From NCBI GenBank assembly GCA_963848115.1, contig CAWKCP010000005.1, positions 372,001-436,000 of the forward strand: a stretch of 64,000 nt of DNA, given 5' to 3'. Position 1 is the first letter of the stretch; the number at the start of each line of letters is the position of its first letter. The stretch is from JAWKOK01 sp963848115. Lineage in GTDB: Bacteria > Chloroflexota > Anaerolineae > Caldilineales > Caldilineaceae. Shown in pieces: positions 29,519-38,550 of this stretch. The translations under genes were made by a program, and so were the position numbers. Under the pieces are notes generated by a model, which was not told the DNA's origin, searched no databases, and was given only the letters and a program-made list of their open reading frames with translations.

Positions 29519-29782
29519 TCATTGAAGACGCCGGTAGACATCGCGGCGATGTCCAATCTTGATGACTGTGACCACAATGAGATCGTCTTCAATCTCGTAG
29601 ATCACTCGATATCGCCCAACCCGCAGCGACCAGGCATTGACGCCCGTCAGGGTTTTGGCTGCTGCAGGGCGCGGGTCATCAGCCAGATCCCGGATAGCGC
29701 CTATGATTCGTTCTCGATCTTGCGGATGGATTGAGCGCAATTCTTTTTCCGCTGATCGTTTAAGGCTGAGCCTGTACCGCAT
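29519..29782 (-). CDS. RelE-family toxin
   Basis: RelE/ParE-superfamily toxin of 87 residues: YRLSLKRSAEKELRSIHPQDRERI, LTGVNAWSLRVGRYRVIYEIEDD and VIKIGHRRDVYRRL. The C-terminal R-x-x-Y/H-R-x2-Y residues match ribosome-dependent mRNA interferases. It overlaps the antitoxin gene by 23 bp and is read from the same strand, giving a two-gene toxin-antitoxin operon (antitoxin first). This is the second such module in the window. Confidence 0.88.
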   Translation of the reverse strand: MRYRLSLKRSAEKELRSIHPQDRERIIGAIRDLADDPRPAAAKTLTGVNAWSLRVGRYRVIYEIEDDLIVVTVIKIGHRRDVYRRLQ

Positions 29783-30017
29783 CGATTTCGCTCACAACAG
29801 TCTCAAAGTCAATGGTTGGTTCATCTTTGCGAAGCAGCACATCAAGGCTGTCCTCAAGATCCTCTATGCTCGCCAATAGACCCTCATACATGTCGTAACT
29901 CACAATGACGGCGCTCGGCTTGCCATATACGGTGACATAAATGGGATCAACCAATTGGGTGAGCAACTCGCTCAGGCGACGCCGGGCATCACTAATATTC
30001 ATAATCTTGGTCGGCAT
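29760..30017 (-). CDS. Phd/YefM-family antitoxin
   Basis: Antitoxin of 85 residues with the Phd/YefM N-terminus (MNISDARRRLSELLTQLVDPIYVTVYGKPSAVIVSYDMYEGLL) and an acidic C-terminal tail. AAGGAG precedes its ATG. Upstream (30040-30075) direct copies of TGCAAAAT and the 8-bp palindrome TTGTACAA (30053-30060) could be its operator. It should neutralise the RelE toxin encoded just downstream on the minus strand. Confidence 0.85.
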   Translation of the reverse strand: MPTKIMNISDARRRLSELLTQLVDPIYVTVYGKPSAVIVSYDMYEGLLASIEDLEDSLDVLLRKDEPTIDFETVVSEIDAVQAQP

Positions 30018-30132
30018 AGGGTAACTCCTTGCTACAAATTTTGCACATGATCTTGTACAACATTTTGCAACACATCACCGCGATCGTCAAGGAGGCATGC
30101 GCTAGGCATCTCAAGCCGAGGGAAGGAATTCG

Positions 30133-30309
30133 CGTGCCGGGGACGGTCCAGCCCAATTCGGTCATGCGAAGTCATTGTCCGCAAACAACTTAGCGGCATC
30201 AACCTCCGGGAGGTGGTCAGGAAATTCCAGGTAAGCAAACTGGTGCTGACCACCTCCCGGAGGTTAATTGCGGACAGTCACCAAGTGCTCGTAGACCGTC
30301 CCCGGCACG
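30133..30309. repeat. Nested foldback (multi-arm palindromic) element
   Basis: Three nested inverted-repeat pairs share a centre: 16-bp perfect arms 30133-30148/30294-30309 (CGTGCCGGGGACGGTC), 9-bp arms 30176-30184/30269-30277 (TGTCCGCAA) and 20-bp perfect arms 30201-30220/30246-30265. The 177-bp unit could fold into one long cruciform. No coding sequence is visible. It lies in the 541-bp gap 30018-30558. Confidence 0.85.
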
Positions 30310-30349
30310 TATTGCCCGAAGTCGCGCCAGGTAGTGATTCGTCGGCGAC

Positions 30350-30416
30350 GGGCACGAGAACGGGCGGATGGACGATCGGCAAAATCGGAGTACCGCTCCC
30401 GCCCGTCCTCATGCCC
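30350..30416. repeat. REP-like hairpin
   Basis: Arms 30350-30367 and 30399-30416 pair at 16 of 18 positions (GGGCACGAGAACGGGCGG) and are followed by CCTAC, the same tail seen after other hairpins in the window. Confidence 0.65.
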
Positions 30417-30558
30417 CTACGGATTGTCGCTCAACTCTCTTTAAAGACACCCAATTTATATTCACACACCTACAATCGAGTACCGTGATACCTCTGGAAG
30501 CAAAAAGGGAGTGACAACTCACGTTGTCACCCCCTCACCCCTTCACCTTGTCACCCCT

Positions 30559-32505
30559 CTACGCCGCAGCCTCCACACTCTCCTGAGCACGGAACTGGCT
30601 CATATACAGGTCGTAGTAGGCGCCCTGCTGCTCCAGCAACTCGGTGTGGGTGCCTCGCTCCACAATCTCACCGGCCGCCAACACCAGCACCTGATCGGCG
30701 TTGCGAATCGTGCTCAGCCGGTGGGCGATGACGAAGCTGGTGCGTCCGGCCAACAACTCGTCCAACGCCGCCTGGATCTGGCGCTCGGTGCGCGTGTCCA
30801 CGCTGCTGGTGGCCTCGTCGAGGATGAGCAGCCGTGGATCGGCCAGGGCGGCACGGGCAATGGAGAGCAACTGGCGCTGGCCCTGGCTCAGGCCGCCGCC
30901 CCGCTCGCCCAGCGTGCTCTCGTAGCCCTCGGGCAGCCGCTCGATGAAGTCGTGAGCGCGGGCCAGCTTGGCTGCCTCCATCACCTCGTCATCGGTGGCG
31001 TCGGGCCGGCCGAAGCGAATGTTGTTCATGACGGTATCGGAGAAGAGGAACGAATCCTGGAGCACGACGCCGATCTGGCTGCGCAAGCTGTGCAACGTGA
31101 CGTCACGCACGTCCACCCCGTCGATGGTCACGCTGCCCTCGGTCACGTCGTAGAAACGGGGTACCAGGTTGACCAGCGTGGTCTTGCCTGCGCCGGTCGG
31201 GCCGACGATTGCCACCGTCTGGCCCGGCTCGGCCACCAGGTCAATATTCTGCAACACCGGTTCGCCGGGATTGTATTCTGCGCCCACGTTTTCGAGCACC
31301 ACACGCCCGACGATCTGCGGCAAGGCCACCGCGTCAAGACTCTCTTGGATATCCGGCTCCTCATCAAGCAAGTCGAAGATACGCTCCGCACCGGCAATGG
31401 CGCTCTGGATATTGGTCCAAAGCACGCTGATCTGCTGAATTGGCTGGTTAAAACGCTGGACATAGGCAAGATAGGTGACGATCAGGCCCACAGAGATGAC
31501 CTCGCCGCCCATGGTACCGCCGCGCAACATGAGGACGCCGCCGATGCCGGCCACCAGTGCAATGGCCACATAGCCCAAGGCTTCCAGCGCCGGGGCCAGT
31601 GCCGACGTATAGGTGACGGCACGAATGTTGGCGTCACGGTTGGCGGCGTTACTCACGCGGAAGCTCTCGATGTTGGCGTCCTCGCGACTGAAAGCCTGGA
31701 CCTCGCGCACGCCCGAAATGCCCTCTTCCAATTCGGCGTTGACGTTACCGATCTCCTCGCGCGTCTTGCGAAAGGCCTTGCGCGCCTGGTTGCTGAACCA
31801 GAGCGTAGTGATCGCCATGAAGGGCACCACTACGAGACTGAGCAGGCCATAGACGAAGTTGAGCGTCAGCATCTTCCAGGCCATCCAGATCAACAGCACA
31901 ATGCCGCTTGCCACCTGGATCAGCGCGAAACTGACTGCCTGCTGGATGGTGTTAGTGTCGTTGGTGATACGGCTCATGAGATCACCCGACTCCTGCTTGC
32001 TGTAGAAGCTGAGCGAAAGTCGGTGCAGATGGTCGAAGACCTCGACGCGCAACACCCGCAACACATGCTGGCCCATCCAACTCATGAGGTAGAACATGAG
32101 ACCTGCAGCCACCGCACCGAACGCATAGAGGCCCACCAGCACCAGGCTCAAACGGGTCAATCCGCCCAGCAGTTGCGAGGTCGTCGCGTCCGGCGGCAGA
32201 TCGGAGAACCAGCAGTTGGTGTCCGATGCCGTCGGAGCGCCCAGAGTCTCCTGGGGAACGTCGGGGCCGTTGATCATCTCGTCGCCCAGATTGACGATGC
32301 CGGGCGTGAAATAGCAGTCAACTGCCTGGCCCAATAGCTCCGGCGTAATGACCTGTACCCAAGCATTGGCAAAAAGCATGATGAGCGTCACCAACAACGC
32401 CGGCCAGTAGGGTGTAAAGTAGTGCACAAAACGCCCCAGCGTTCGACGAACGCTGCGTGGCTTCAATGTTTCCTGGTCAAGCAACCCGCGAGGACCTCCC
32501 ATCAT
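30559..32505 (-). CDS. ABC exporter half-transporter with consensus ATP site
   Basis: ABCB-type half-transporter of 648 residues: an N-terminal six-helix TMD and a C-terminal NBD with GPTGAGKTTLV (Walker A), LSQGQRQLLSIARAAL (signature) and LLILDEATSSVD (Walker B with catalytic Glu). A 50-residue outer loop between TM1 and TM2 (with CYFTPGIVN ... CWFSDLPPD) is longer than usual and has Cys residues that could pair. Its ATG overlaps the stop of the next ABC gene by 4 bp, so the two proteins are probably made as a heterodimer. Substrate unknown; multidrug or lipid export is typical. Confidence 0.9.
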   Translation of the reverse strand: MMGGPRGLLDQETLKPRSVRRTLGRFVHYFTPYWPALLVTLIMLFANAWVQVITPELLGQAVDCYFTPGIVNLGDEMINGPDVPQETLGAPTASDTNCWFSDLPPDATTSQLLGGLTRLSLVLVGLYAFGAVAAGLMFYLMSWMGQHVLRVLRVEVFDHLHRLSLSFYSKQESGDLMSRITNDTNTIQQAVSFALIQVASGIVLLIWMAWKMLTLNFVYGLLSLVVVPFMAITTLWFSNQARKAFRKTREEIGNVNAELEEGISGVREVQAFSREDANIESFRVSNAANRDANIRAVTYTSALAPALEALGYVAIALVAGIGGVLMLRGGTMGGEVISVGLIVTYLAYVQRFNQPIQQISVLWTNIQSAIAGAERIFDLLDEEPDIQESLDAVALPQIVGRVVLENVGAEYNPGEPVLQNIDLVAEPGQTVAIVGPTGAGKTTLVNLVPRFYDVTEGSVTIDGVDVRDVTLHSLRSQIGVVLQDSFLFSDTVMNNIRFGRPDATDDEVMEAAKLARAHDFIERLPEGYESTLGERGGGLSQGQRQLLSIARAALADPRLLILDEATSSVDTRTERQIQAALDELLAGRTSFVIAHRLSTIRNADQVLVLAAGEIVERGTHTELLEQQGAYYDLYMSQFRAQESVEAAA

Positions 32506-34457
32506 AATGCACCCCCCGCTTCCACGGCCGAGGCCGTACTGTCGCTTGCGTCGCCGTCAGGCCCATGCTCAACCAGTTCATCCGCGTCTTCGACCAGTTG
32601 GCTGCGATAGATGTCGGCGTAGATGGCGCTGGTCTCCATCAGCTCGGCGTGTTTGCCGGTGGCAACCACCTTGCCCTTGTCGAGCACGATGATCTGGTCG
32701 GCATTGACCACGGTGCTGATGCGCTGAGCGATGACAAAGCTGGTTCGCCCCTCCATGAGCCGATCCAGCGCATGTTGGATCTGGACCTCGGTGGTGACGT
32801 CAACGCTGCTGGTCGAGTCGTCAAGGATGAGGATCTTGGGATCCAGGAGCAACGCCCTCGCAATGGCGATGCGCTGTTTCTGCCCACCACTCAATGTCGT
32901 GCCCCGCTCACCCACTGGCGTCTCGTAACCGTCAGGGAATCCCTCGATGAAATCATGGGCGGCAGCCGCTTTGGCGGCGTTAAGGATCTCTTCATCGCCG
33001 GCGTCAGGGCGGCCGAAGGCGATGTTCTCACGAATCGTGCCGGTGAAGAGGTTAGTCTCTTGCAACACGATGCCGATCTGGCGACGCAACGACTCGATGG
33101 TGACATTGCGCACGTCGTAGCCGTCGATGATCAGTTGGCCCTCACTCACATCGTAGAAGCGGGGGATCAGATTGATGATCGTCGTCTTGCCGCTACCGGT
33201 TGAGCCGAGCAAGGCGACGGTTTCGCCGGGCTGAGCCGAGATGTTGATCTCGCTCAACACAGGGTCGCTGCTGTTGAAGTAGCGGAAACTCACGTTCTCA
33301 AACTCTACGTTGCCGCTGATGGCCGGCAGGACGACCGCGTCCGGCTTGTCGACAACGTCGTTGGATGCGTCCAGGATCTCGAAGATGCGGTTGGCGCTGG
33401 CGCTGGCTGCGCTCATCTGGCTGATGATGAAGCCGAGCTGGCCGATCGGGAAGAAGACCAGCGCTAAGTAGAGGCTGAACTTCTGCCATTCGCCGATGGT
33501 GAGCGTACCATCCAGAATCTGACGACCGCCGAAGTAAAGAACCAGCGCCTGGCCGAGATCGGCGATGAGGAAGATGACAGGGAAGAGAAAACTGAAGACG
33601 CGTGCCACCGTGATCTGTTGCTGCATATAGTCTTCGGCCGAAACGTCAAACTTGTTCGCTTCCTCGGCCTCGCGGGCAAAGGCCTTGACGACCTTAATGC
33701 CGGCCAGATTCTCCTGCAAGATGGTATTGAGGCTGGAAAGCTTGGCCTGCACCTTGGCAAAGAGCGGCTGGCTGACCATGCCGAAGACCATGAAGAGGAT
33801 CAGAGCGATGGGCAGAATGGGCAGGATAACCAGTGTCAACCTGAAGTTGGTCATCAACAGCAGGATGAGCGCACCGGTCAGCAGCAGCACAGCTTGCAGG
33901 GCGATGAGCATGCCCTGGCCGATGAAGACCTGTAGTTTGTCCACATCGTCAGTGGCCCGGATCATCAGCTGGCCGGTGCGATTGCGGTCGTGGTAGGAGA
34001 AGGAGAGCCGCTGAATCTTGGAGAAGAGCTCGTTGCGGAAGTCGAAAGCGACATCCTGGCTCAGCTTCTGGGCCAGAAACGTTTGGGTGAAGGCAAAGAC
34101 CCCGCGTGCGATCGCAAAGAGCAGGATCAACAGCACGGCCCAGAGAATGACAAGCTCGGCCGAGTTGAGCAGCCGATCGAACTGGGCCGGGTCGATGCCG
34201 GCGTTGATCATGGCCTCGGCCTGGTTTTCGAGGGGCAGCGTCGCCACCTGCTGTGCGGCCATGCCGTCGACGATGGCATCCAGAATGTTCTGGATCATCT
34301 GAGGCACCATCAGCTGAGCACCCAGACTGATGATCAGCGCACCGACGGCAATGAAGGCCGTGCGTCGATAATTGTTCAGATAGGCGATGGCACGCCCCAG
34401 ATTCTTGAGACCGCCTCCCTTCCCACCCGATCTCTTGCGGTTTGGAATTGCTGTCAC
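32502..34457 (-). CDS. ABC exporter half-transporter with degenerate ATP site
   Basis: Partner half-transporter of about 651 residues from the GTG at 34457, which has AAGGAG 7 nt upstream; a longer reading to 34532 lacks a ribosome site. The TMD is followed by an NBD with GSTGSGKTTIINL, LSGGQKQRIAIARALL and LILDDSTSSVD. The catalytic Walker B Glu is Asp. One consensus and one degenerate protein is the known pattern of heterodimeric exporters such as TM287/288 and LmrCD. It is first in the pair and translationally coupled to the second gene. Confidence 0.9.
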   Translation of the reverse strand: MTAIPNRKRSGGKGGGLKNLGRAIAYLNNYRRTAFIAVGALIISLGAQLMVPQMIQNILDAIVDGMAAQQVATLPLENQAEAMINAGIDPAQFDRLLNSAELVILWAVLLILLFAIARGVFAFTQTFLAQKLSQDVAFDFRNELFSKIQRLSFSYHDRNRTGQLMIRATDDVDKLQVFIGQGMLIALQAVLLLTGALILLLMTNFRLTLVILPILPIALILFMVFGMVSQPLFAKVQAKLSSLNTILQENLAGIKVVKAFAREAEEANKFDVSAEDYMQQQITVARVFSFLFPVIFLIADLGQALVLYFGGRQILDGTLTIGEWQKFSLYLALVFFPIGQLGFIISQMSAASASANRIFEILDASNDVVDKPDAVVLPAISGNVEFENVSFRYFNSSDPVLSEINISAQPGETVALLGSTGSGKTTIINLIPRFYDVSEGQLIIDGYDVRNVTIESLRRQIGIVLQETNLFTGTIRENIAFGRPDAGDEEILNAAKAAAAHDFIEGFPDGYETPVGERGTTLSGGQKQRIAIARALLLDPKILILDDSTSSVDVTTEVQIQHALDRLMEGRTSFVIAQRISTVVNADQIIVLDKGKVVATGKHAELMETSAIYADIYRSQLVEDADELVEHGPDGDASDSTASAVEAGGAL

Positions 34458-34504
34458 ACGAACTCTCCTTGATGAGCGAATTGATGAAACCAGCGCAGAG
34501 TTGC

Positions 34505-34525
34505 GGGCGACTCCAAGGGTCGCCC
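34505..34525. repeat. REP-like hairpin with CCTACC tail
   Basis: GGGCGAC-TCCAAGG-GTCGCCC forms a perfect 7-bp stem and is followed by CCTACC. It sits just upstream of the ABC transporter start. Confidence 0.6.
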
Positions 34526-34553
34526 CTACCACGGAATATTGAGATGGTACGAA

Positions 34554-35972
34554 TCATTGATTGCATGGGCCGAACGGCGCTGTACGCAGCGTGGCGTAAT
34601 GGCTGCTGTACAGACTCTCGTCGCCGATCTCAGCCATTTTTGACCACATCTGTTTTACCATACTATCGCGCTGTTGGCCGCATCGTGGATCGCTGATCAG
34701 ATTGTTGGCTTCGTTGGGATCGTTTGCCAGATTGTACAGTTCGTCGATGCCACCGGGGCTGAAGACGTATTTCCAGTGCCCACCATCATCGTTTGCCCAG
34801 ACGATGCGCTGTGTATAAACGAAGCGTTGTCCGTAGAACTCAGCATAGGCTGTGTGCCATTCTGCCGGATCGGCGTCTCCCGCCAGAACCGGCTGCAAGC
34901 TTCGGCCTTGCGCCTGTCCGAGCGCCGGCAATCCGCACAGGTCGAGCAGCGTTGGCCCCAGGTCCACAAGGCTGACCAGCGAGCGCTCCCCGCTCGTACT
35001 GCGCATGCCAGGCACGCGCAGCACGAGCGGGATGTTATACACTTCTTCGTAAGCGGTGGCAACGCCCTTGGTCAGCAGACCATGGCCGCCGAGCATATCG
35101 CCATGATCACTGGTGAAAATAATGATGGTGTCATCGGCAAGACCCAGTTCATCGACCCGTTTCAGCACACGTCCAACCTGATCGTCGATGAAGCTGATCG
35201 TCGCCCAGTAGGCTGCGGTGATGGTGCGCCAGTCGTCATCGCTGAGATCGGCCCACACTGCGCGCATGCGTTGCAGAACTTCCGGCTTCTTCTCAAGCTC
35301 AGTGCGCAGCGTCGGACTGACTTCGATCTGCTCGACGTCGTACAGATCGAGGAACCGCTGCGGCGGAATGTACGGATCGTGGGGTTCAATGGTTGAAATG
35401 AAGCAGCAGAACGGACATCCCTCTGCCCCACTTGCTGTGCGAGTGATGAAGTCGATGCCCGCATCAAAGGCCGGATGCGAAGCCGTCGACTCGTCGGCAA
35501 AGGTCGCAGAGACGAGGAAATCTCGATAGCCGGGCGTGGCAACACGTAGCTCGCTGCCGGGGATCACATCGCCGCGCACGCCGGCGATGTTGATGTCATA
35601 CTCGTGCCAGCCGTAGCGTTCCAGTTGCCGGCTCTGCTCCACATGCCATTTTCCGAAGTATCCATTGCGATAGCCGGCATCGGCCAACCGCTGAGAGAAG
35701 TGGGTGAGCGGCTCTGCATGGGGCAGGTCGACCCATTCGCTGCGCTGGGTGTGGGTACAATCCCAGACGCCGTGGGTCGACGGGTAGGTTCCCGTCATCA
35801 AAGAAGCGCGTGAGGGCGAACAGATGGCGTTGACCGTGTAGGCACGCCGGAAGCGTACGCCTTCAGACGCCAACACATCGAGGTTTGGCGTCTGACATTG
35901 GCTGTCATGCAGCAACGCTCGACCGGTCATCTGGTCGGTCATGATAAGAAGAATATTGGGTTGTTTTGGCAT
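34554..35972 (-). CDS. Type I sulfatase
   Basis: Sulfatase of 472 residues. It has NILLIMTDQM (metal site), CSPSRASLMTG (formylglycine motif, Cys near residue 51), GKWHV, and FTSDHGDMLGGHG (second metal site). Family-wide these enzymes hydrolyse carbohydrate, choline or aryl sulfates. It has no signal peptide, as with the sulfatase at 16435, from which it differs clearly in sequence. It lies upstream of (in minus-strand order, before) the ABC exporter and after a methyltransferase gene. Confidence 0.92.
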   Translation of the reverse strand: MPKQPNILLIMTDQMTGRALLHDSQCQTPNLDVLASEGVRFRRAYTVNAICSPSRASLMTGTYPSTHGVWDCTHTQRSEWVDLPHAEPLTHFSQRLADAGYRNGYFGKWHVEQSRQLERYGWHEYDINIAGVRGDVIPGSELRVATPGYRDFLVSATFADESTASHPAFDAGIDFITRTASGAEGCPFCCFISTIEPHDPYIPPQRFLDLYDVEQIEVSPTLRTELEKKPEVLQRMRAVWADLSDDDWRTITAAYWATISFIDDQVGRVLKRVDELGLADDTIIIFTSDHGDMLGGHGLLTKGVATAYEEVYNIPLVLRVPGMRSTSGERSLVSLVDLGPTLLDLCGLPALGQAQGRSLQPVLAGDADPAEWHTAYAEFYGQRFVYTQRIVWANDDGGHWKYVFSPGGIDELYNLANDPNEANNLISDPRCGQQRDSMVKQMWSKMAEIGDESLYSSHYATLRTAPFGPCNQ

Positions 35973-36186
35973 AGTGGATTGGATCCGTCTTTCTAGCAGG
36001 CGGTCGGAGACAGATGGGATAGAACGCGGATCATGCAGATATTGCGAAAGAAGCCGGATTCCTTTCTGCTTTATCCGCGAATGTCCGCCAGATCAGCGTC
36101 AGCCGCGTTCCAGGTGGGATCACTCCAACATGCTGCTAGGGAATAGATTGCGCAAAGAACTTCCCAGGAACATGGCATAGCGTCTT

Positions 36187-36207
36187 GGACAGGTCTGAGA
36201 CCTGTCC
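36187..36207. repeat. REP-like hairpin with CCTACC tail
   Basis: GGACAGGTCT-G-AGACCTGTCC is a perfect 10-bp stem with a 1-nt loop, followed by CTACC. It abuts the stop codon of the methyltransferase gene and could also end its transcript. The gap 35973-36186 has no gene. Confidence 0.65.
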
Positions 36208-37020
36208 CTACCTGAGGTCCGGCAGATAGTGCGCCCAGATGGTCAGCCATGGCGGGGCGATGGCCATCATATGTTCCCACGATCCCGGTTCGGCATTGCG
36301 GTCGCCAGCTTCTTCCCAAAGACCGAGGATCACCATGTGATGGCGTACCATCGTGTTGACCATGGTGCTCATGGTGTGGCGAAACTCTCGCGGTCCTTCA
36401 ACCTTGGCGACAGTGCCGTCCTCGTCCCAGACATCCCAACGCGTATCCTCGAGCACCAGTTCGGCATCCTCATAGAAGTGCCGCAGTGGGTAAGCGTCGC
36501 CGGTCCAATCAGTCTCTTCCATGGGCGACACGAACGGATTGGCCCATTCGATGCGATAGAAGCCGCCGGGCCGAAGCACACGATCGATCTCGGCCAGAAC
36601 CGGTTCGACGTCGGGCACAAAAGTGATGGAGAAGGCCTGCCAGACCACATCGAAGCTGTCTTCTGCAAAGACGGAGAGGTCACGCATATCCCCCTGGACG
36701 ATGGTGATGTCAAGGCCGTAGTGCTCGGCCGCCAGTCGATCCTTGTCGAGCATTCCCTGAGTCAGATCGAAGACCGTGACATCCGCGCCCAGCAGGCCAA
36801 AGGCCGCGGACTGCTGACCGCCACCGGATGCCAGGCAGAGCACAGACTTACCGGTGAGGTCACCGAGATTGCGCCCAAGAATGTCGTACGGATCGACAAC
36901 CTTGCGTGCGGCGGCCTCGTCCAGATCGAGGAAGGGGCGCGAGAATACGACGCCGGCTTCGACGAGGGCCTGCCATCGGTCGCGGTTGAATTGGATGAGG
37001 TCGGGCGCTTGGTTTGGCAT
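36208..37020 (-). CDS. SAM-dependent methyltransferase
   Basis: Class I methyltransferase of about 270 residues. Motif I is VLCLASGGGQQSAAF; the acidic residue after strand 2 is in VTVFDLTQGML; motif II-like GDMRDLSVF and the post-motif VLRPGGFYRIEWANPF complete the fold. The shorter start MPNQAPD at 37020 is preferred over 37050, although no strong ribosome site supports either. The substrate is not evident. Confidence 0.82.
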   Translation of the reverse strand: MPNQAPDLIQFNRDRWQALVEAGVVFSRPFLDLDEAAARKVVDPYDILGRNLGDLTGKSVLCLASGGGQQSAAFGLLGADVTVFDLTQGMLDKDRLAAEHYGLDITIVQGDMRDLSVFAEDSFDVVWQAFSITFVPDVEPVLAEIDRVLRPGGFYRIEWANPFVSPMEETDWTGDAYPLRHFYEDAELVLEDTRWDVWDEDGTVAKVEGPREFRHTMSTMVNTMVRHHMVILGLWEEAGDRNAEPGSWEHMMAIAPPWLTIWAHYLPDLR

Positions 37021-37059
37021 AGAGCGAATGAAATGGTGAATTGTGAACAATGAATGGCG

Positions 37060-38550
37060 CTATGTGATCGGCAGCGGTCTGATCTTCACCTGCGGAAGGC
37101 TGATCGGCAAGTTGCCCTGCGGCTCAGACTCGCCCAGCCAGGCCTTGACGGCGGCGCGCTGGGAGACTTGAGTGCCGCCATAGGTGGCAATTAACTCCGG
37201 CACCGGTGGTAACTCGTGGATCACATAGGGGCTGCCGAAGGCGGTGTAGTAGACGTTGGGGTGTTCAACGTAGAGCGAACGCCAGCCCCAGGTGCGGAAG
37301 GTATCCGTCATCCGCACCGTGCCCAGTGACATCATCGGCGTGATGTAGAGATTGAGGAAGACGGCATCGTGTTCATCGGCAGCCTGGCGTAACTCTTCGC
37401 TGGTGGGGTTTAGCAAATGGGTGACCTGAAAACCTCGCCGGCTCAACACTTCGTCAAATACCACCAAATCCTGTGGCCCCATCATCTTCATCAGCTTGGC
37501 GTAGGTGACGGTCAGCACTTTGGCGCCGTGCGCCAGCCTGGCTTGCCCGCCACCGCGCAGCACGGTGATACTCTTGTCGGCCATCCCCTGCGCCGAATCC
37601 TGGAAGGCTACCTTTTGTGTGCTCGTCGGCGCGGGTCCAAACGGATCCTCGAATAGATTGAGGCGGGCCTTCATCTCTAGAACACGCCGGGCCGATTCGT
37701 AGATTTGCTCCTCGGAAAGACGGCCGGAATGTACACCCAACATCAGCCGATCATGGTCATGCTCGGGGTCGGCATTGAGATAGACATCATTGCCCGCAGC
37801 GATGGCCTCGACAATCCGTTCTTCGGGTTTGGTGTGGATGACAAAACCGATCATGCTGGCATTGTCAGAGACAATCAGTCCTTCGTAGTTCAGTTCGCGG
37901 CGTAGCAGATCGACCAGTAGCTTGCGGCTGAGTGTGGCCGGCGGCGCGGCCTCGGGCTGATGAGCAAAGCCCTGGTAGTCTGGCAGCGAGATGTGGCCGG
38001 GCATAATGCACCAGACCCCTTCGTCGATAACCCGCTTCCAGACGAGGCCGAAGGTTTCCAGCCACTGGTCAAATGGGAGGCTATTGACAGTGGGGACAAG
38101 GTGATGGTCGCGGTCGTCGACGCCGTCTCCAGGAAAGTGTTTGGCCGTAGCGGCCAGCCCGTTTGCCTGCATCGAAGCGATCATGGCCGAGGCCAACCTG
38201 GCTACCCGCTGTGGTTTGTCACCAAATGAACGGATGTTGGTGATCGGATTGTCCGGATTGTAATTGAGATCGATGACGGGGCTGAAGGCCCAGTTGATGC
38301 CATAGTATCGCGCCTCAACGGCAAAGGCCTGGCCCATCGCCTCCATCATGGACTCGTCATTGGCTGCGCCGGCAGCCATCAACCAGGGATATTCGGTGCC
38401 TTCGCCCAGCAACTCCATGGCGCCGCTCTCGAAATTGGCCGGCACCAGCAGCGGTATCGGTGACTCCGCCTGAAGCCCCATCAGGAGCTCACGATAGGCT
38501 GTGGGCGAGTCGGCCCTGGCCCGGACGCTTCCAAACGGGGTCTTCCCCAT
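37060..38550 (-). CDS. GH3 glycosidase (beta-N-acetylhexosaminidase-like), N-terminally truncated
   Basis: Glycoside hydrolase family 3 protein, 496 residues in this frame. GINWAFSPVIDLNYNPDNPITNIRSFG, KHFPGDGVDDRDHHL (NagZ-like His/Asp loop) and LIVSDNASMIG (nucleophile Asp) mark the GH3 barrel; a GH3 C-terminal alpha/beta domain follows. The first ~40-60 residues expected before RELLMGLQAESP are missing. Instead the frame runs into the beta-lactamase-like gene at about 38545. NagZ-type enzymes act in muropeptide turnover. Confidence 0.8.
   Translation of the reverse strand: MGKTPFGSVRARADSPTAYRELLMGLQAESPIPLLVPANFESGAMELLGEGTEYPWLMAAGAANDESMMEAMGQAFAVEARYYGINWAFSPVIDLNYNPDNPITNIRSFGDKPQRVARLASAMIASMQANGLAATAKHFPGDGVDDRDHHLVPTVNSLPFDQWLETFGLVWKRVIDEGVWCIMPGHISLPDYQGFAHQPEAAPPATLSRKLLVDLLRRELNYEGLIVSDNASMIGFVIHTKPEERIVEAIAAGNDVYLNADPEHDHDRLMLGVHSGRLSEEQIYESARRVLEMKARLNLFEDPFGPAPTSTQKVAFQDSAQGMADKSITVLRGGGQARLAHGAKVLTVTYAKLMKMMGPQDLVVFDEVLSRRGFQVTHLLNPTSEELRQAADEHDAVFLNLYITPMMSLGTVRMTDTFRTWGWRSLYVEHPNVYYTAFGSPYVIHELPPVPELIATYGGTQVSQRAAVKAWLGESEPQGNLPISLPQVKIRPLPIT

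Noticed and set aside
30511..32337. 608-codon plus-strand ORF
   Set aside because: It is antisense to the ABC exporter gene, whose domains are complete; its translation is His/Gln-rich with no family pattern.
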